Assembly: GCA_027482185.1 (NCBI GenBank)
Contig: JAIXWF010000011.1
Coordinates: 310,001 to 374,000 of the forward strand
Length of the DNA stretch: 64,000 bases
Direction of reading: 5' to 3'
Origin: Opitutaceae bacterium
Lineage (GTDB): Bacteria > Verrucomicrobiota > Verrucomicrobiia > Opitutales > Opitutaceae
Made by a program: the position numbers and the translations under genes. The notes beneath the pieces are model-generated. The model did no database searches, had not been told where the DNA came from, and saw only the letters and a list, made by a program, of their open reading frames with translations. Of this stretch, positions 1 to 8,680 are shown piece by piece (position 1 is the first letter of the stretch; every line of letters begins with the position of its first letter).

Positions 1-538
1 AGATCGTGTTGTTGCCGGCGCCGACATGGTAGATCCAATCGACGGTCGGCCGCCCGCCGGCCGCGAAACCGAAGGCGGCGCGCGTCGGGAAATAGGCCGT
101 CGCCGCGCCCTGAAACGTGCGCGAGAGCGACTTCACATTCGCCGCGAGCACGGCGCCCTGATGCTGCACGAGGCTGAACGATTGGTTGCCGCCGAAGAAA
201 CCGCCGTTGACGGCGGCGTACACGCGGCCCGTTTCCGCCGCGGCGAACTGCGTCGGCGTGCGCGCCGCCGCCGCGAGCACGGGTTTGAAGCCGACGCTCG
301 GCGAGGTCGGGTCCCAGACCAGGGCCGCGGACTTCACCGTCACGCCGCCGGAGGTTCCTTCGAAAACGTAGAGCTGCAGTCCCGCGGGAAAGCCCGCCAT
401 CGCCTCCGGCGCGAGCCGCCAGCCGGCGGGCGGCGAAATCAGATTCGCCGGGGCCGGCACGAGCCCGGTCTGCGCCGCCACGCGCAGCACCAAGGCCGCG
501 GCCCCCGCCGCCCACCACCAAAGGCACCGCTGCTTCAC
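1..538 (-). CDS. Phosphodiester glycosidase-like secreted protein (NAGPA/DUF2233 type), 3' end outside window
   Basis: The first 179 codons are visible; the gene runs off the left edge. The GTG start (538-536) overlaps the upstream gene's TGA in a GTGA junction, which implies translational coupling. The N-terminus is a short basic stretch followed by a Trp/Ala/Leu-rich hydrophobic segment, read as a signal peptide. The mature part contains an AAVNGGFFGG segment, the characteristic motif of the phosphodiester glycosidase (NAGPA/DUF2233) fold, preceded by a region about product values and a conserved T-x-F-A-x-x-E-T-G-R-V-Y run. Family knowledge: these proteins cleave or bind phosphodiester-linked sugars. 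The substrate cannot be told. It is the last visible gene of an operon with a GMC oxidoreductase and its small partner. Confidence 0.72.
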   Translation of the reverse strand, partial: MKQRCLWWWAAGAAALVLRVAAQTGLVPAPANLISPPAGWRLAPEAMAGFPAGLQLYVFEGTSGGVTVKSAALVWDPTSPSVGFKPVLAAAARTPTQFAAAETGRVYAAVNGGFFGGNQSFSLVQHQGAVLAANVKSLSRTFQGAATAYFPTRAAFGFAAGGRPTVDWIYHVGAGNNTI

Positions 539-1086
539 GTGGCCCAGCTGCGGTCGCCCGGCCGCAGCGGCACCGAGCCGCGGTAGCCGCCCGGCACGGG
601 TTCGTAGCGCAGGGCCTGCGTCGCGCCCGCTTCCGACGTGAAGTATCCGAACATCGTCAGCTCCTTGATCAGCCGGAACGGATTCGTCGCCCCGCGCGCC
701 GTCTCGGCCGCGGCGCGTTTCTCGTAGGCCAGCAGCACGGCCTCGCGCGCCGGCGCCGGCAAACCGGCGAACGCGCCGCCGGAATTGCTCCGGCTCGCCG
801 TCTCGATCTCGGCCAGGCCGCGCCGCAGGGCCGCGACGGCGTCGGCCGGCTGGCACTCCGCCGCCATCATGAAAATGAAGCGCCCGATGCCCACGCTGCC
901 GGCGCCCGGCGAATCCGGCGTCGTCGGCAAAATCGTTTCCCCGATGGCATCGAGCAGCGCCGCCTCCGCGTCCGTGGCGCCGGCCGGCAACGGCAACGCG
1001 GCCCAGGTCCGGACGGGCAACGTGAGCCCGAGGGCGGCCGCGGCGGCGAAGGCCGCGCCTTGGAAAATCGCTTCGCGGCGGTTCAC
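535..1086 (-). CDS. Gluconate 2-dehydrogenase subunit 3 family protein
   Basis: 183 aa starting at GTG 1086, which overlaps the GMC gene's stop as GTGA. The N-terminus carries an RREAIF twin-arginine-like motif followed by an Ala-rich hydrophobic stretch, so export by Tat (possibly carrying the GMC partner with it) is likely. The mature part has the ETILPTTPDSPGAGSVGIGRF segment (here split for description) and a KELTMFGYFTSE motif, both typical of the gluconate 2-dehydrogenase subunit 3 family (Pfam DUF1338-unrelated, Gluconate_2-dh3). In characterised enzymes this small subunit accompanies the FAD subunit of a membrane-associated sugar or polyol dehydrogenase. The gene lies directly after the GMC oxidoreductase and is translationally coupled to genes on both sides, which strongly supports a heteromeric complex. 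Confidence 0.88.
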   Translation of the reverse strand: MNRREAIFQGAAFAAAAALGLTLPVRTWAALPLPAGATDAEAALLDAIGETILPTTPDSPGAGSVGIGRFIFMMAAECQPADAVAALRRGLAEIETASRSNSGGAFAGLPAPAREAVLLAYEKRAAAETARGATNPFRLIKELTMFGYFTSEAGATQALRYEPVPGGYRGSVPLRPGDRSWAT

Positions 1087-2798
1087 AGATTGCCTTTCTT
1101 CATTTCCTCGCCGGCATGCCGCGCGGCGCGGGCCGCGAGCGCCATGAACGTGAGGGACGGGTTTTGCGTGCCGGTGGAGGCCATGCTGGCGCCGTCGGTC
1201 ACGAAGACGTTCGGGCAGGCGTGCAATTGGTTCCAGCCGTTGACCAGCGAGGTCTTGGGATCGCGGCCCATGCGCACGCCGCCCATCTCGTGGATGTCGA
1301 GGCCGGGCCGGCGTTTGTCGTCGACGGCGCGGATGTTCTTCGCGCCGGCGGCCGCGAGCATCGCTTCGCCCTGGGCGAGAAAGTCCTTCAGCAGCTTCTC
1401 GTCGTTGTCGTGGTAGCCGATCGACGTCACGAGCTGCGGGATGCCCCAGGCGTCTTTTTTCTCGGGGTCGAGGCGCACGTGGTTTTCGTACCTCGGGACG
1501 GTCTCGCCCTGCATCATCATGAAGATGCCCCAGGGGCCGGGACGCGTGATCTTTTCCTTGAAGGCGGCGCCGAGGCCCGGCATGCCGTTGCCCTGCTGCC
1601 AACCGGAACGCGAGGCGCCGAAGAAGACCATGTAGCCGCGCTGGAAATCCGTTTCCTGCCGCCGCACGTTGCGGAAATTCGGCATCATCACCTGCGTCGG
1701 CCGCCGGCCCGAGTAGTACGAATCCGCGAAGCCGTCGACCGAGGCGTGCAGGCTGCCGCGGTAGTTGTGGAACGCAACGAAGCGCCCGAGCAACCCGTGG
1801 TCGTTGCCCAGGCCGGCAGGGAAACGCGCCGACTTCGAATTCAGCAAAATCAGATTCGTGTTGAGGCACGCAGCGTTCACGAAAATGACGCGGGCAAAAA
1901 ACTCCGTCACGGCCTTCGTCTGCGCGTCGACCACCCGCACGCCGCTGGCGCGGCCCGTCGCCGGATCGTGCAGGATCGATTCCACGACCGAATGCGGCCG
2001 CAGCGTGAGATTCCCGGTCTTGGCCGCCCAGGGCAGCGTGCCGGAGTTGGAACTGAAGTACGCGCCGAAGGGGCAGCCGCGATAGCAAAGGTTGCGCGCC
2101 TGGCATTTGCCGCGGCCCTGCTCGTAGTGCAGCGGCTGCGGCTCCGTGAGGTGCGCGCAGCGGCCCTGGATGACATGCCGGTCTTTGAACGCGCCCATGA
2201 TGCCGCGCTGCAGGTGGCGCTCCACGTCGTTCATTTCCCACGGCGGCAACGATTCGCTGTCGGGCAGGGTTTCGAGGCCGTCGCGGTTGCCGCTGATGCC
2301 GACGAACTTCTCGACGTGCGCATACCAGGGCGCGAGGTCGTCGTAGCCGATCGGCCAATCCGCAATGCCGTCGCGCACCGCGCCGTCGAAGTCGAATCGG
2401 CTCCAGCGCTGCGTCTGCCGCGCCCAGATGAGCGACTTGCCGCCAACCTGGTAGCCGCGGATCCAGTCGAAGGGCTTTTCCTGCACGTAGGGGTGCTCGC
2501 GGTCTTTGACGAAAAAGTGCGCCGTGCTTTCGTCGTAGGCGTAGCAACGCTTCACGATCGGGTCCGCTTTCGCCACGGTCTCGGGCAGACGGCCGCGGTG
2601 CGGAAACTCCCACGGATGCTTCAGCGCCGTCGGGTAATCCTCGACGTGCTTCACGTCGCGGCCGCGCTCGAGCACGAGCGTCTTCAGGCCCTGCTCGCAG
2701 AGCTCCTTCGCCGCCCAGCCGCCGCTGATGCCGGAGCCGATCACGATCGCGTCGTAGGTGTGGGCGCGCGCGCCGGAGGTCGTGGGGTGGTTCGCCAT
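1083..2798 (-). CDS. GMC family FAD-dependent oxidoreductase
   Basis: 571 aa. A GSGISGG dinucleotide-binding motif at residues 21-27 marks the FAD Rossmann fold near the N-terminus. The C-terminus has the GMC signature: HEMGG (catalytic His region), then DGASMASTGTQNPSLTFMAL containing the second active-site Asn/His position. A Cys-rich stretch, CQARNLCYRGCPFGAYF, in the middle is typical of the bacterial sugar/polyol dehydrogenase branch. No signal peptide is present; Tat co-export with the RR-bearing small subunit is a reasonable inference. The substrate is probably a sugar or sugar alcohol, with electrons passed to a cytochrome, but no cytochrome is encoded next to it in the visible part. 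First gene of the operon; divergent from the esterase gene. Confidence 0.93.
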   Translation of the reverse strand: MANHPTTSGARAHTYDAIVIGSGISGGWAAKELCEQGLKTLVLERGRDVKHVEDYPTALKHPWEFPHRGRLPETVAKADPIVKRCYAYDESTAHFFVKDREHPYVQEKPFDWIRGYQVGGKSLIWARQTQRWSRFDFDGAVRDGIADWPIGYDDLAPWYAHVEKFVGISGNRDGLETLPDSESLPPWEMNDVERHLQRGIMGAFKDRHVIQGRCAHLTEPQPLHYEQGRGKCQARNLCYRGCPFGAYFSSNSGTLPWAAKTGNLTLRPHSVVESILHDPATGRASGVRVVDAQTKAVTEFFARVIFVNAACLNTNLILLNSKSARFPAGLGNDHGLLGRFVAFHNYRGSLHASVDGFADSYYSGRRPTQVMMPNFRNVRRQETDFQRGYMVFFGASRSGWQQGNGMPGLGAAFKEKITRPGPWGIFMMMQGETVPRYENHVRLDPEKKDAWGIPQLVTSIGYHDNDEKLLKDFLAQGEAMLAAAGAKNIRAVDDKRRPGLDIHEMGGVRMGRDPKTSLVNGWNQLHACPNVFVTDGASMASTGTQNPSLTFMALAARAARHAGEEMKKGNL

Positions 2799-2907
2799 CG
2801 CGCCGGAGTCGAAGGACCGCGCGCCGAAAATTCAAGCGCGGGCTCGCGGCGGCGTTTGCGTCAAGGAACGGACCGGGTTTCGTCCGCGAATCCGAGCCGA
2901 AGCCGCC

Positions 2908-3633
2908 GTGACGCCCGCCTTTTCCATTTCCTCCCCGCAGACCGGCACCGTGTATCCGGTGTATGTCCACGCCGCCCCCGACGGCGCGCCCGCCGTGCTT
3001 TGCCTCGACGGCGACGACCAATTTGCGCCCCTGGTGGCGGCCTACGAAGCCCTGCGCGGCGCCGGCACCGTGCCGCCGCTCCGCCTGGTCGGCCTCGGCT
3101 ACGGCGCGAGTTACGCGAAGCCCGGCAACCGCCGCGGCCGCGATTACACGCCGACCGCGCATCCGGATGAGCCGACCAGCGGCGGCGGCGCGGCGTTCAT
3201 CGCCTTCCTGCGGGAAACGTTCTGGCCGGAGCTCGCGCGTCGCGGGGCGATCGACGGCACCGTCCGCGGGGTCGCCGGCCATTCACTCGGCGCGCTGCTC
3301 GTGCTGCAGGCGCTGTGGCAGGACGAACCGTTCTTCACGCACCATCTCGCGAGCGCGCCGTCGATCTGGTGGGACAGCCGCAGCATCTTGCGCCTCGGCC
3401 GCGAGCGCCACGACCGCAACCCCGCGCTGCCCGCGCGGCTGTTCCTCTCCGTCGGCGAACGCGATTCCGAGTCGATGCTCGGCGACCTCGCGTTGCTGGA
3501 AGCACAATTGGCCGCAGCGCCGTTCGCCGGGCTCGCGGTGACGTCGCGACGTTTCCCGCGCCGCAACCACTTCAACGTCCTGCCCGATGCTTTCGGCGCG
3601 GGGTTGGCCGCGTTGTTCGGTGCCGCGCCTTAG
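2908..3633 (+). CDS. Alpha/beta-hydrolase esterase (esterase D / IroE-like)
   Basis: 241 aa from GTG 2908. This start was chosen because the open frame upstream overlaps the divergent GMC gene and does not resemble the family. The nucleophile elbow is GHSLGA with Ser126; an acidic residue in VGERDSE (Asp186 or nearby Glu) and His221 in RRNHFNV complete a plausible catalytic triad. The order and spacing match the putative-esterase family of predicted alpha/beta hydrolases (COG2819), which includes siderophore esterases of the IroE type and carboxylesterases. No signal peptide, so probably cytoplasmic. Divergent from the GMC operon with a roughly 110-base gap. The substrate is not predictable. 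Confidence 0.85.
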   Translation: MTPAFSISSPQTGTVYPVYVHAAPDGAPAVLCLDGDDQFAPLVAAYEALRGAGTVPPLRLVGLGYGASYAKPGNRRGRDYTPTAHPDEPTSGGGAAFIAFLRETFWPELARRGAIDGTVRGVAGHSLGALLVLQALWQDEPFFTHHLASAPSIWWDSRSILRLGRERHDRNPALPARLFLSVGERDSESMLGDLALLEAQLAAAPFAGLAVTSRRFPRRNHFNVLPDAFGAGLAALFGAAP

Positions 3634-3644
3634 ACTCACCAAAC

Positions 3645-3820
3645 AATTGGCCACAGAGGACACAGAGCCAAACCGGAGGATCACAGAGATTCAGAGAAAG
3701 CTACCCGCCGTATCGGCCAATCCCGCCGGTCCGGTGCGCCAACCTGATTCCGCTGCGGCAAGCGGCTCTCCGTGGACTCGGTTCGTCTCTCCGTGACCTC
3801 TGTGACCCAAGTCAGGCGAT
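3645..3820. repeat. Intergenic CACAGAG-type repeat, inverted arrangement
   Basis: The gap between the esterase and the amidase gene (3634-3906) holds short reiterated words. On the left is CACAGAGGACACAGAG, followed by further ATCACAGAG and TTCAGAGAAAG units. On the right (about 3765-3815) the same words occur in reverse complement as CTCCGTGACCTCTGTGAC. The two blocks are about 100 bases apart and inverted. A related block occurs near 55190-55235 in this window. I see no open frame of interest here. The arrangement suggests a dispersed intergenic repeat family, not coding sequence. Confidence 0.55.
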
Positions 3821-3906
3821 CGATCCACGGCAGTCCCGTCCCATCCGGTTCTCTTCGCCCTGAGAGATTGCCGCGACGGCAACAGCCGCTACGCCTCCTT
3901 CGCTTC

Positions 3907-6678
3907 ATGGCCCCCCGTCTCCCCTCCCTGCTTGCCGGACTCTGCCTAGGCGCTCTCGCCCTCACCGCGGCTCCCCTGCGCCCGCTCGATTCCGCCGCCC
4001 GCACCGCACTCGCCGCCGAGGCGTTCGCCGCCGTGCGCGCCGCCTCGGCGCCGGCGGAGCTGTTGCCCGCGCCGCAGGTGCTCGGCTCGCGCCTCGAGGG
4101 CACGCGGCTGACGCTCGAACTCGGCGCCGAGCTGCTCGCCTACGGCCCGGGCACGTTGGCATTCGAACGTGCGCTGGCGCCGTTGCTCGAAGCCGCGGCC
4201 GATGTGCTGCGGCCGGAGTTTTCCGCGTTCGAAATCTACATCACGGTCGCGGGTATCCCCTTGGAAAACGTGCTCGCCGCCGCGGAACGTCCCGCGGTCG
4301 CCGCCGCACCGCCGACCTTGTTGACCCCGCCGCCCCGCGCCGGTCTTTCCGGCCGCCGCGTCGCCGTCAGCCCGGGCCACGGCTATTACCTTCTCGGCAG
4401 CACCTACGTCCTGCAGCGGAGTTTCTTTTCCGGCATCGTCGAGGATTTCGTGAACCACGACTTCATCACGCTGCTCGACGGTCTGCTGCGCGAATCCGGT
4501 TCCACCGTCCTGCCCACCCGCAATCTCGACCGCAACGCCGGCCTCGGCGAAACGGGCTTCCCGAAATGGCAGGAAGCCGCGCGCTACCACGTGAAAGCCA
4601 TCGGCGCCGACTCTTCGATCTGGAACGAAGCCGGCTTCACCCACCTCGAACAGGACATCCGCTGCCGCCCGCGTTGGGCCAACTCCGTCAACGCCGACGT
4701 TCTCGTCAGCCTCCACAACAACGGCGGCGGCGGCACCGGCACCGAGACCCTCTACGACACCAACAACGGCTTCGGCCCCGAGAGCCGCCGGCTCGCCGAC
4801 GCCCTCCACGCGCGCGTGATCGCCGCCATCCGCCGCGATTTCAACCCGGCCTGGGCCGACCGCCGCGTCCAAGGCTTCAACGGCAGCTACGGCGAGAACC
4901 GCCTCGCGACGCGCCCCGCCGTCATCATGGAGATCGCGTTCATGGACCGGCCCGAACCGGACAACGCCGCCCTGCGCAACGAGGCCTTCAAGCGGCTCGT
5001 CGCCGCCGCGATCCGCGACGGCCTGCGCGATTTCTTCGACGGCTCGCCCGCCGGCGTCCCGCTGCCGCCCGAGCGCCTGCAGGCCGTCCCCGAACCCACC
5101 GCCATCGCCCTGAGCTGGACCGACCTCGCGACCAACGAGACCGGCTTCCGCGTCGAGCGCCGCAGCGGCGCCTCCGGGGCGTGGACCCCACTCGCCACCC
5201 TCGCCGCCAACGCCACTTCGCACCGCGACAGCACCGTCGCCCCCGGCACCGTCTATACGTACCGCGTGGTTTCCTTCAACGCGACCGGCGATGCCGCGCA
5301 ATTCTCCAACGAAACCGAAGCCGCCCCCGTCGCGGCGCTCTCCCTCAGCCCGCTCCGCACCGCGCCGCCCTTCACCTGGGGCCAAGGGATCGCGACGCCC
5401 GTCACTGTGACCGATCCCGCCGGCCGCCCCGTGGCCGGCGCGGCTGTCAGCGGCCTCGACGGCCTGCGCAATCGGCCGTTCGCCGCGGCCATCACCGACG
5501 CCGAAGGCCGCGTGTCCTTCACGACCGCCGTCCCGCCCGGCCTCGCCGCCGGCAGCTACCGCCTCTCCTTCACCGCCACCGCCCTCGGCTACGCGCCCGG
5601 CGCCGCCGCGACGCGCGATGTGCTCGTCGAAGTTCCCGCCGGCACCGCCGCGGGCACGCCGCTCTTCTCCATTTTGCCCGCAGACCAGACGGTCCCGGCC
5701 GGCACGGCGGTCACCTTCACCGCCGCGGCCGCGGGCACCGGGACCGTGGCGTATCAGTGGTTCCGTGACGGCACCGCCCTGCCCGGCGCCACGCAGCCGA
5801 CGCTGACGTTGCCGCGCGCCGCCGCCGCCGATGCCGGCGCCTACACTGTCGCCGCCGCCAACGCCGTCGGCCGGACCGCAAGTCCGCCCGCCGTCCTGGC
5901 AATTTCGCCCGCCGCCTGGCTGAGCAACGTTTCCCTCCGCACCACGCTCGCCGCCGGCCAAAACGTGATCGTCGGCTTCGTGGTCGCCGGGGGCACCAAG
6001 GAATTGCTCGTCCGCGCCGCCGGCCCCGCCCTCGCCGGCTTCGGTCTCGCGGGCGCGATGCCCGACCCGCGGCTCGAACTGTACCGCGGCGCCGTCCGCC
6101 TCACCGCCAACAACGACTGGCCATCGGCCCTCGCCGCGACGACCTCGGCGCTCGGCGCGTTTCCCTTCGCCGCGGCCAGCCGCGACGCCGCCCTGCTCCA
6201 GCCGCTTGCCGGCGACGCCACCGTCCAGGTTTCCGGCGCGGTCGGCGGCACCGTCCTGATCGAAGGCTACGACGCCGGCCGCGGCAGCGCGGTGCGGCTG
6301 GTCAATCTCTCCGCCCGCAACCGCGTCGGCACCGGCGGCGACATTCTCATCGCCGGCTTCTTCGTCGCCGGCACCGGCAGCCAACGCGTGCTCGTGCGCG
6401 CCGTCGGCCCCGGCCTCGCGCCCTTCGGCGTCACGGGCTTCCTCGCGGATCCGAAACTCGAACTCTTCGACGGCACCGCGCGCCTCGCGGAAAACGACAC
6501 TTGGGCCGCCGACCTCGCACCGACGTTTGCCGCGGTCGGCGCCTTTGCGCTGCCGGCCGGCAGCCGCGACGCCGCCCTCGTGGCCGCGTTGCCCGCAGGC
6601 CGCTCCTACACCGTCCAGATTTCCGGCGTCGGCGGCGCCACCGGCGAAGCCCTCGTTGAGGTCTACGAATTGCCCTGA
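3907..6678 (+). CDS. Secreted N-acetylmuramoyl-L-alanine amidase with FN3, Ig and twin C-terminal modules
   Basis: 923 aa. ATG 3907 gives a clean signal peptide (MAPRLPSLLAGLCLGALALT). The amidase_3-type domain spans about residues 150-375. SPGHG supplies the first zinc His, the E of VEDFVNHD the Glu ligand, SLHNN the second His, and MEIAFMD the catalytic Glu region. It is followed by a fibronectin type III domain (about 385-475), an Ig-like domain (about 600-680, with YQWFRDG) and two tandem copies of a roughly 120-residue module. The protein ends in ALVEVYELP. The same twin module ends two other proteins in this window. Role: cleavage of peptidoglycan stem peptides outside the cytoplasm, with the C-terminal domains probably for binding or surface attachment (inference). 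Confidence 0.88.
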   Translation: MAPRLPSLLAGLCLGALALTAAPLRPLDSAARTALAAEAFAAVRAASAPAELLPAPQVLGSRLEGTRLTLELGAELLAYGPGTLAFERALAPLLEAAADVLRPEFSAFEIYITVAGIPLENVLAAAERPAVAAAPPTLLTPPPRAGLSGRRVAVSPGHGYYLLGSTYVLQRSFFSGIVEDFVNHDFITLLDGLLRESGSTVLPTRNLDRNAGLGETGFPKWQEAARYHVKAIGADSSIWNEAGFTHLEQDIRCRPRWANSVNADVLVSLHNNGGGGTGTETLYDTNNGFGPESRRLADALHARVIAAIRRDFNPAWADRRVQGFNGSYGENRLATRPAVIMEIAFMDRPEPDNAALRNEAFKRLVAAAIRDGLRDFFDGSPAGVPLPPERLQAVPEPTAIALSWTDLATNETGFRVERRSGASGAWTPLATLAANATSHRDSTVAPGTVYTYRVVSFNATGDAAQFSNETEAAPVAALSLSPLRTAPPFTWGQGIATPVTVTDPAGRPVAGAAVSGLDGLRNRPFAAAITDAEGRVSFTTAVPPGLAAGSYRLSFTATALGYAPGAAATRDVLVEVPAGTAAGTPLFSILPADQTVPAGTAVTFTAAAAGTGTVAYQWFRDGTALPGATQPTLTLPRAAAADAGAYTVAAANAVGRTASPPAVLAISPAAWLSNVSLRTTLAAGQNVIVGFVVAGGTKELLVRAAGPALAGFGLAGAMPDPRLELYRGAVRLTANNDWPSALAATTSALGAFPFAAASRDAALLQPLAGDATVQVSGAVGGTVLIEGYDAGRGSAVRLVNLSARNRVGTGGDILIAGFFVAGTGSQRVLVRAVGPGLAPFGVTGFLADPKLELFDGTARLAENDTWAADLAPTFAAVGAFALPAGSRDAALVAALPAGRSYTVQISGVGGATGEALVEVYELP

Positions 6679-6679
6679 T

Positions 6680-6703
6680 CGGCCGGACGCGAGCGTCCGG
6701 CCG
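6680..6703 (+). terminator. Hairpin after the amidase gene
   Basis: A perfect 10-bp stem (CGGCCGGACG, loop CGAG, CGTCCGGCCG) begins two bases after the stop codon. No T-run follows, so it is a terminator-like hairpin and not a canonical rho-independent terminator. A GTTGAAAGTTGAAAG stretch follows; a similar GTTGAGAGTTGAG follows the protein ending at 55057. Confidence 0.5.
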
Positions 6704-6882
6704 GTTGAAAGTTGAAAGACCGGACCGAGTCACGGAACACGCCGCCGAAGCCGGCAACCTGACGAACCGAACGGTTTTGCGCTCAACTCTCGACCCAGCC
6801 CTCTCACCTGCGTGAGTTCGGCCGAGGCGACCACCCGCGGCGCCGGGCTCGACAAACGCGGCCGGCGCGAAAAATTGGCCGC

Positions 6883-8592
6883 ATGGCTCCACTCCGTTTC
6901 GCCGCCGCGCTCTGCCTCGCCGCCGGCCTGACGTCGTTCGCGGCCGCCGCCGAATCGCCGTTGGCCTCGTGGCTCACGCCCCCGGCGGCCGACCTATCGG
7001 ACCCGACGGCCGGCAACCGCCTTGCCCGCCTGGAAAACGGCTACGACGCCCTCCTGCTCCGCGTGCACTTGATCCGCCAGGCGCAGCGCTCCGTTTCGAT
7101 CCAGACCTTCATCTGGACCAACGACGAATGCGGCCGCCTGCTGATCTGCGAACTCATCGAGGCCGCGCGCCGCGGGGTGAAGGTGCGCATCTTGGCGGAC
7201 CATCTTGTTTCCGATCAGGACCCCGACACCGTCGCCTTCCTCGCCACCGCGCACCCGAACCTGGAAGTGAAGCACTACCGGCCGGCCATGTCGCGGCTCA
7301 AACCCTCGCTCTGGCACAACGCCGTCGCCGCCGTCACTTCGTTCCGCGGCCTCAACCAGCGCATGCACAACAAGGTGCTGCTCGTCGACGAGGCCGTGCT
7401 CATCACCGGCGGCCGCAACATCGAGAACACCTACTACGACCACTCGACCGGGATGAATTTCCGCGACCGCGACGTCGTCGCCGCCGGCCCCGTCGTACGC
7501 GCCGCCGTCGCTTCGTTCGAGGCCTTCTGGGCCTACCGCCACGCGGTGCCGAGCCGCGAATTGACCGATGTCGCCGCGGCCATCGCCAAGGGCACCTTCC
7601 GCCGTTTCCCCCACCGTTCGGACTACGACTTCGGTCCGCACTTCAAAGATCTCGACCGCGAGGCGTCGGACGGGGCGGCCATCGCCGCGCGTTTCGGCGC
7701 GGTGCTGCAGCCCGTGCGCAAAGTGACCTTCATCGCCGACGATCCCGGCAAGGGCACCGGCTTCTTTTCCAGCACCGCGCGCATCACCGCGGAGCTCCGG
7801 GCCGTGTTGGAAAAAGCGGAAACGTCGATCGTGATGCAGACGCCGTACCTCGTCCTCAGCCGGCCGGCGCGCAAACTCCTGCGCGAACTGCGCGCCGCGC
7901 GTCCCGGCCTCGCGGTGCGCATTTCGACCAACAGCTTCGCTTCGACCGACAACCTCTTCGCCTACTCCGCAAACTACCGGCTGCGGAACGAGTACGTAGA
8001 GGACCTGCACCTGCGCATCTTCGAGTCCAAGCCCCTGCCCGCGAACCTGCTCGCGCACTTTCCCCGCCATTCCGAGATGGCCGCCCACGCCGCGCGCACC
8101 GCGAAGCCCGGCCGGCCCGCGCCGGCGCCGTTCCTTTGCCTCCACGCCAAGTCGCTCGTCGTCGACGGCCGCATCGCCTTCGTCGGTTCCTACAACCTCG
8201 ATCCGCGTTCCGAGAATCTGAATACGGAGGTCGGCCTGCTGGTCGAGGACGAGGCCTTCGCCCGCGGCCTGCAGGCGGAAATCGAGGCCGACATGGAACC
8301 GGGCAACAGCTGGGTCATCGCGCGCCGCGCGCTGCCGCTCGGGCTCGAAACCGTCAACGGCCTCGTCGGCGATCTGCTCGCCCTCAGCCCGATCGAGATT
8401 TGGCCCGTGCAAAACACCAGCAGCTTCGAGCTCCGCCCCGGCGCCGCGGCCGTGCCGCCCGAGCACCCGCGTTTCCACGAGCACTACCGCGACGTCGGCG
8501 CTTTCCCCGGCACCGACGGTCTCCTTTCCACGAAGGAAATCGTGACGCGCCTCTACAAGGCCGTCGGCTCCCCGCTGACGCCGATTCTCTAG
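6883..8592 (+). CDS. Phospholipase D family protein (cardiolipin synthase ClsC/YmdC-like)
   Basis: 569 aa. The N-terminus is a signal peptide or membrane anchor (LRFAAALCLAAGLTSFAAAA). Two HKD motifs are present: HNKVLLVDEAVLITGGRN in the first half and HAKSLVVDGRIAFVGSYN in the second. Each is followed by the Gly-Gly/Ser-Asn element typical of phosphatidyltransferases. Length and domain layout match the ClsC/YmdC branch better than short PLD nucleases. Expected reaction: transphosphatidylation forming cardiolipin, or phosphodiester hydrolysis, at the periplasmic face. It is followed 88 bases later by a histidine-kinase-like gene in the same direction; no other lipid gene is adjacent. Confidence 0.88.
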   Translation: MAPLRFAAALCLAAGLTSFAAAAESPLASWLTPPAADLSDPTAGNRLARLENGYDALLLRVHLIRQAQRSVSIQTFIWTNDECGRLLICELIEAARRGVKVRILADHLVSDQDPDTVAFLATAHPNLEVKHYRPAMSRLKPSLWHNAVAAVTSFRGLNQRMHNKVLLVDEAVLITGGRNIENTYYDHSTGMNFRDRDVVAAGPVVRAAVASFEAFWAYRHAVPSRELTDVAAAIAKGTFRRFPHRSDYDFGPHFKDLDREASDGAAIAARFGAVLQPVRKVTFIADDPGKGTGFFSSTARITAELRAVLEKAETSIVMQTPYLVLSRPARKLLRELRAARPGLAVRISTNSFASTDNLFAYSANYRLRNEYVEDLHLRIFESKPLPANLLAHFPRHSEMAAHAARTAKPGRPAPAPFLCLHAKSLVVDGRIAFVGSYNLDPRSENLNTEVGLLVEDEAFARGLQAEIEADMEPGNSWVIARRALPLGLETVNGLVGDLLALSPIEIWPVQNTSSFELRPGAAAVPPEHPRFHEHYRDVGAFPGTDGLLSTKEIVTRLYKAVGSPLTPIL

Positions 8593-8680
8593 GACCCATT
8601 TGCCCGCGCGCCGCGCCAAGGCAGCCGATGCCCCGACAAACCCAAGATCCGCGTAGCGGCTCCGCGGCGCCGGCGGCATC

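Noticed and set aside
1116-3170. 684-codon open frame on plus opposite the GMC gene
   Set aside because: Antisense shadow; the GMC gene has FAD and C-terminal signatures on the minus strand.
535-3282. Single 915-codon frame covering the GMC region and subunit 3
   Set aside because: Only the last 183 residues are family-like. The rest is out of frame with the GMC gene and has no similarity. The GTG at 1086 is the real start.
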